This document shows positions 5,901 through 8,938 of a stretch of 8,938 nt of DNA, piece after piece. The notes under the pieces were generated by a model, which saw nothing but the letters and a program-made list of their open reading frames with translations, was not told the origin of the DNA and searched no databases. Source of the stretch: an uncultured Ruaniaceae bacterium (GTDB taxonomy: Bacteria > Actinomycetota > Actinomycetes > Actinomycetales > Beutenbergiaceae); NCBI GenBank assembly GCA_947251855.1, contig CAMXUZ010000302.1, positions 1-8,938 of the forward strand, written 5' to 3'. A program made the position numbers and the translations under genes. The stretch's first letter is position 1, and each line of letters starts with the position of its first letter.

Positions 5901-7214
5901 ATGAGGAAGATTTGGACCGGAGTGACGGCGGCGGGAGCAGTCCTGGTGCTCGCCGCGTGTGGTGGCGGAAACGGTGATGGTGGCGCAGCCGATCCCAACG
6001 GCGATGGTGACAACGGAGGGATGATCGGGGAGGGGCAGACCCTGAGTGTGTGGATCATGGAGGGAACCAACCCCGACTCGACAGAATTCTTCGACGACGT
6101 GGCCGACGCCTTCAAGGAAGAAACCGGCGCTGATCTCGATGTCCAGATGGTTCCCTGGGCGTCCGGTAAGGAGAAGTTCGCTACCGCGATCGCGGGTGGC
6201 ACCACCCCCGACGTGGCTGAAGTCGGCACGACCTGGACGCCGGAATTCGCCGACGCGGGCGCGCTCGTCGACCTCACCGACCGCGTCGAAGCGGACGGCC
6301 TGAGCGATGACTTAGTCGAGGGGTTAGTGGAAGCGGGGACCCTCGAGGGCGAGTTGTACGGCATGCCGTGGTATGCGGGCGTGCGCTCAGTGGTCTACAA
6401 CATCGAGATCTTCGAAGAGGCCGGCATTGAACCGCCGGAGAACTGGCAGGAGATCGAAGATGCCGTTGCGACCCTCAACGAGTCGGACAGCGACATCACG
6501 CCATTTCCCATCCCCGGCGCCAGCGAATTCAGCCTCTACCCGTGGGTGTGGGGCAACGGCGGTGAGATCGCCACGCAGGAAGGGGAGGAGTGGGTCTCGA
6601 CGATCAATTCCCCCGAGGCCGTTGAGGGCATCGAGTTCTTCACCGACCTCGCTCTCGAGCACGACTCTTCGAACACCGCGGCGGCAACGTGGGACGAGGC
6701 GGACCTCCTCGCGGCGTTCAGCCAAGGGGACGTGGCGATGGCGATCCAAGGGTCGTGGACCCCACCACGGATCGTTGAAGACGCCCCGGACATGGAGGGC
6801 AACGTCGGGGCATTCCCGATCCCGGCGAAGGACGGCGGGATCGCGCCCTCGTTCCTCGGCGGATCCCACCTGGGCATCTTCGAAGGAACCGAGAATGAAG
6901 ACCTCGCGTGGGAGTTCGTGAAGCTCATGACCACGGGAGAGTTCGCGCAACAATGGGGTGAGGCCTCCAACTACTTCCCGGGCCAGGTCTCGCTCCTGGA
7001 AGACATGCAAGCGAACGCCGATGAGCTCACCGAAGTGTTCATCACTCAGATGGTCGATGGGGGCGCCTCGACCCCGGTGAGCCCGCAGTGGGGCGCGATC
7101 CAGGGGCAACAAGTGACCCCGACGATGGTCCAGGCGATCCTCTCCGGAAAAGCGGACGCGCAATCGGCCGCCGACACCGCCGCTGAAACGATGAACGATT
7201 CCTTCGGCGAATAG
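5901..7214 (+). CDS. Carbohydrate ABC importer, substrate-binding lipoprotein (SBP family 1, CUT1 type)
   Basis: This 437-residue protein is the extracellular receptor of an ABC importer. It starts with a lipoprotein signal: MRK, a hydrophobic core and the lipobox LAAC with Cys20 as the lipid anchor. A Gly/Asp/Asn-rich flexible linker runs to about residue 45. The mature domain begins with LSVWIMEG and shows family-1 solute-binding features: VADAFKEETGADLDVQMVPW, ATAIAGGTTPDVAEVGTTW, a GELYGMPWYAGVRSVVYNIEIFEEAGIEPPENWQE hinge region, and FSQGDVAMAIQGSW. The Trp and Tyr residues around these motifs suggest sugar stacking. AGGAGG (5891-5896) lies four bases before the ATG. Two CUT1-like permease genes follow in the same direction. 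The ligand is probably an oligosaccharide or glycoside but cannot be named from sequence alone; no sugar-hydrolase gene is in view to help. Confidence 0.93.
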   Translation: MRKIWTGVTAAGAVLVLAACGGGNGDGGAADPNGDGDNGGMIGEGQTLSVWIMEGTNPDSTEFFDDVADAFKEETGADLDVQMVPWASGKEKFATAIAGGTTPDVAEVGTTWTPEFADAGALVDLTDRVEADGLSDDLVEGLVEAGTLEGELYGMPWYAGVRSVVYNIEIFEEAGIEPPENWQEIEDAVATLNESDSDITPFPIPGASEFSLYPWVWGNGGEIATQEGEEWVSTINSPEAVEGIEFFTDLALEHDSSNTAAATWDEADLLAAFSQGDVAMAIQGSWTPPRIVEDAPDMEGNVGAFPIPAKDGGIAPSFLGGSHLGIFEGTENEDLAWEFVKLMTTGEFAQQWGEASNYFPGQVSLLEDMQANADELTEVFITQMVDGGASTPVSPQWGAIQGQQVTPTMVQAILSGKADAQSAADTAAETMNDSFGE

Positions 7215-7223
7215 CGGCCGCGG

Positions 7224-8201
7224 ATGACTTCGGACGAGCTCACCTCGGGGCCCGAGACGCCTGCTCGGGCCCCGAGGGACACATCGAAACGCAATTGGCG
7301 AGGCGCCCACGCGTCGGCCCGGCGGCGCCCCTGGTTACTGTTGCTGCCCGCCCTGGCGACGCTCGCGATCTTGCTCGCCTGGCCGCTCGGGCGAGTCGTG
7401 TGGCTGTCGTTCCAGGACTACGGGCTCCGGGAGCTGAACCGCGGCACGACCAACTTCGTCGGGTTGGACAACTACACCGAGATCTTCAGTAGCTCCTATC
7501 TCTACACGGTCGTCCTGCCCAACACTATCGGGTTCGCCCTTGCCTGCGTCTCGCTCACGCTCGTCCTGGGCACGCTGATCGCGCTGTTCCTGCGTACCCT
7601 GCCGAAGTTCTGGCGCTACCTCACCTCGACGGCGGTGATGATCGCCTGGGCGGTGCCCGCCATCACGGGCACCTACGTGTGGGCCTTCATCTTCGAGCCC
7701 GCCAACGGTTTAGCAACGAACCTGTTCAGTTCGCTCGGGCTCATGGAGGCCGGTTCGACGAACTGGTTCCTCGACCGGTTCTCCTTCTACGCCATCTCCA
7801 CCCTCAACGTCGTGCAACACTCCATCCCGTTCGTGGCCGTGACCGTCCTTGCCGGGCTGCTCACCGTCCCCGACGAACTCTACGAATCGGCACGGATCGA
7901 TGGGGCGGGCTGGTGGCGGCAACTGTGGGGAATCACCATCCCGGTGCTCAAACCCGTCTTCGCCGTCGTGACGATCCTCTCGACGATCTGGGACTTCAAG
8001 GTCTTCACCCAGATCTGGCTCCTGCCAGGGGGAGGAGGCACGAACCCGGAAGTCTTCAACCTCGGGGTGTGGGCCTACGTCCAATCGTTCGCGCAGAGCA
8101 AGTACGGGATGGGCTCGGCGATCGCCGTGGTGCTCACGGCCGTGCTCATGCTCATCACCATCGTCTACGTGCGCACCCTGTTCAAGGAGGAGGAGTTCTG
8201 A
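7224..8201 (+). CDS. Carbohydrate ABC importer permease, MalF/UgpA type
   Basis: This 325-residue inner-membrane subunit forms half of the translocation pore of a CUT1 sugar importer. A hydrophilic N-terminal tail of about 35 residues, rich in Pro, Arg and Thr, precedes the first membrane helix (37-62, WLLLLPALATLAILLAWPLG). Further helices lie around 95-124, 132-157, 187-214, 243-265 and 296-317, giving six. The cytoplasmic EAA loop that docks the ATPase is at 220-243 (YESARIDGAGWWRQLWGITIP, then VLKP). The start at ATG 7224 lies nine bases after the binding-protein stop and has only a weak ribosome binding site, suggesting translational coupling. It overlaps the next permease gene by one base. 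The family is clear and the transported sugar unknown. Confidence 0.93.
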   Translation: MTSDELTSGPETPARAPRDTSKRNWRGAHASARRRPWLLLLPALATLAILLAWPLGRVVWLSFQDYGLRELNRGTTNFVGLDNYTEIFSSSYLYTVVLPNTIGFALACVSLTLVLGTLIALFLRTLPKFWRYLTSTAVMIAWAVPAITGTYVWAFIFEPANGLATNLFSSLGLMEAGSTNWFLDRFSFYAISTLNVVQHSIPFVAVTVLAGLLTVPDELYESARIDGAGWWRQLWGITIPVLKPVFAVVTILSTIWDFKVFTQIWLLPGGGGTNPEVFNLGVWAYVQSFAQSKYGMGSAIAVVLTAVLMLITIVYVRTLFKEEEF

Positions 8202-8938
8202 TGCGGATCCGGCCACGCAGAGCGCTGCGCGTGTTCCTCCAAGCCCTGGGAATCACCGGGTGCCTGATCTTCTTCCTCCTGCCCGCCTACTGGATGATCT
8301 CCACCGCCGTGGATCCCGCGGCCGCGATCCGCGGTGGCAACGTCCTGCCCCAAGGGTTCACGCTGGAACACTTCGACACGGTCCTCGGCCAAGCCGGGTT
8401 CGGCCGGTTCATGGCGAACTCCGCGCTCGTAGCAACCGTCACCGTGGGGCTGTCCGCGCTGCTGGCGTTACTCGCTGCGACGGCGGTCGCCCGGTTCCGG
8501 TTCAGATCCCGGACGGCGATCCTCATCATGATCCTCGTCGCCCAGATGGTTCCACTCGAGGCACTCGTGATCCCGCTGTTCCTGCAGGCACGCAACCTGC
8601 AGATGCTCAACTCGCTCCTCGGGTTATCCATCGTCTATCTCGCCTTCAGCGTGCCCTTCGCGGTGTGGATGTTGCGGGGCTTCGTCGCCGCCGTACCCAT
8701 CGAGGTCGAAGAGGCGGCGTACATCGACGGAGCCTCGTGGAACCGGATGTTTTGGAGCATCCTGTTTCCGCTCGTTGCGCCCGGGCTGGTGGCGACGAGC
8801 GTGTTCGCGTTCATCACCGCCTGGAACGAGTTCATCTTCGCGCTCACGTTCCTGCAGGACGATCAGAAGTTCACCGTCGCGATCGGGCTCCAGCGCTTCT
8901 TCGGCCAGCACAGCGCCGACTGGGGCCCGATCATGGCG
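8201..8938 (+). CDS. Carbohydrate ABC importer permease, MalG type (3' partial)
   Basis: The first 246 residues of the second pore subunit are present and the gene runs off the right edge. Its ATG shares one base with the TGA of the first permease (TGATG), and a long purine-rich AAGGAGGAGGAG (8184-8195) provides the ribosome binding site, so translation should be tightly coupled. Membrane helices are visible at about 12-33, 73-96, 105-129, 139-160 and 191-216. The EAA loop is at 170-194 (EEAAYIDGASWNRMFWSILFP, then LVAP). The end of the visible part (FTVAIGLQRFFGQHSADWGPIMA) is the usual stretch before the last helix, so roughly 30 residues are probably missing. It pairs with the preceding permease. 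No ATPase gene has appeared by the window edge; CUT1 importers of actinobacteria often share a distant MsiK-type ATPase. Confidence 0.93.
   Translation, partial: MRIRPRRALRVFLQALGITGCLIFFLLPAYWMISTAVDPAAAIRGGNVLPQGFTLEHFDTVLGQAGFGRFMANSALVATVTVGLSALLALLAATAVARFRFRSRTAILIMILVAQMVPLEALVIPLFLQARNLQMLNSLLGLSIVYLAFSVPFAVWMLRGFVAAVPIEVEEAAYIDGASWNRMFWSILFPLVAPGLVATSVFAFITAWNEFIFALTFLQDDQKFTVAIGLQRFFGQHSADWGPIMA

Noticed and set aside
6387..7310. 307-residue minus-strand open frame opposite the binding-protein gene
   Set aside because: It is rich in Arg, Gly and His as expected of a GC-rich shadow frame, shows no motif, and lies opposite a well-supported gene.

Overview
The window reads as chromosomal DNA from a high-GC actinobacterium. 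The evidence is strongly G/C-biased third codon positions, GTG and TTG start codons, paired clpP1-clpP2 genes whose active-site contexts match the two actinobacterial ClpP types, and a likely ClgR operator in front of them. A suborder such as Micrococcales is plausible, but nothing here fixes the genus.

Layout, left to right. The end of an unknown membrane-anchored protein (to 188) is followed by trigger factor, tig (346-1776), which ends in a hairpin terminator. Next is a small lipoprotein (1971-2393) whose exported part resembles a beta/gamma-crystallin fold. A convergent short-chain dehydrogenase follows on the minus strand (2419-3216). Diverging from it is a membrane protein with a DUF2231-like part and a C-terminal Rieske [2Fe-2S] domain (3382-4239). 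Then come clpP1 (start best placed at TTG 4396) and clpP2, 2 bp apart, closed by a strong intrinsic terminator at 5754-5793. The right end holds the start of a carbohydrate ABC importer: a binding lipoprotein (5901-7214), one permease (7224-8201) and a second permease (from 8201) cut off by the window edge.

How the genes work together. Trigger factor receives nascent chains at the ribosome, and ClpP1P2 is the proteolytic core that degrades substrates unfolded by Clp ATPases, so the two ends of the tig-clpP neighbourhood serve protein quality control. The lipoprotein, dehydrogenase and Rieske protein between them have no evident link to that process. The ATPase gene clpX, often next to clpP2 in actinobacteria, is absent; the sugar transporter takes its place. 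The three transporter genes form a CUT1-type importer with no ATPase gene in view.

I see no RNA gene, mobile element, CRISPR array or clearly new system. The items most worth checking are the crystallin-like lipoprotein, the DUF2231-Rieske fusion, the ClgR operator with the clpP1 start, and the alternative hairpins after clpP2.
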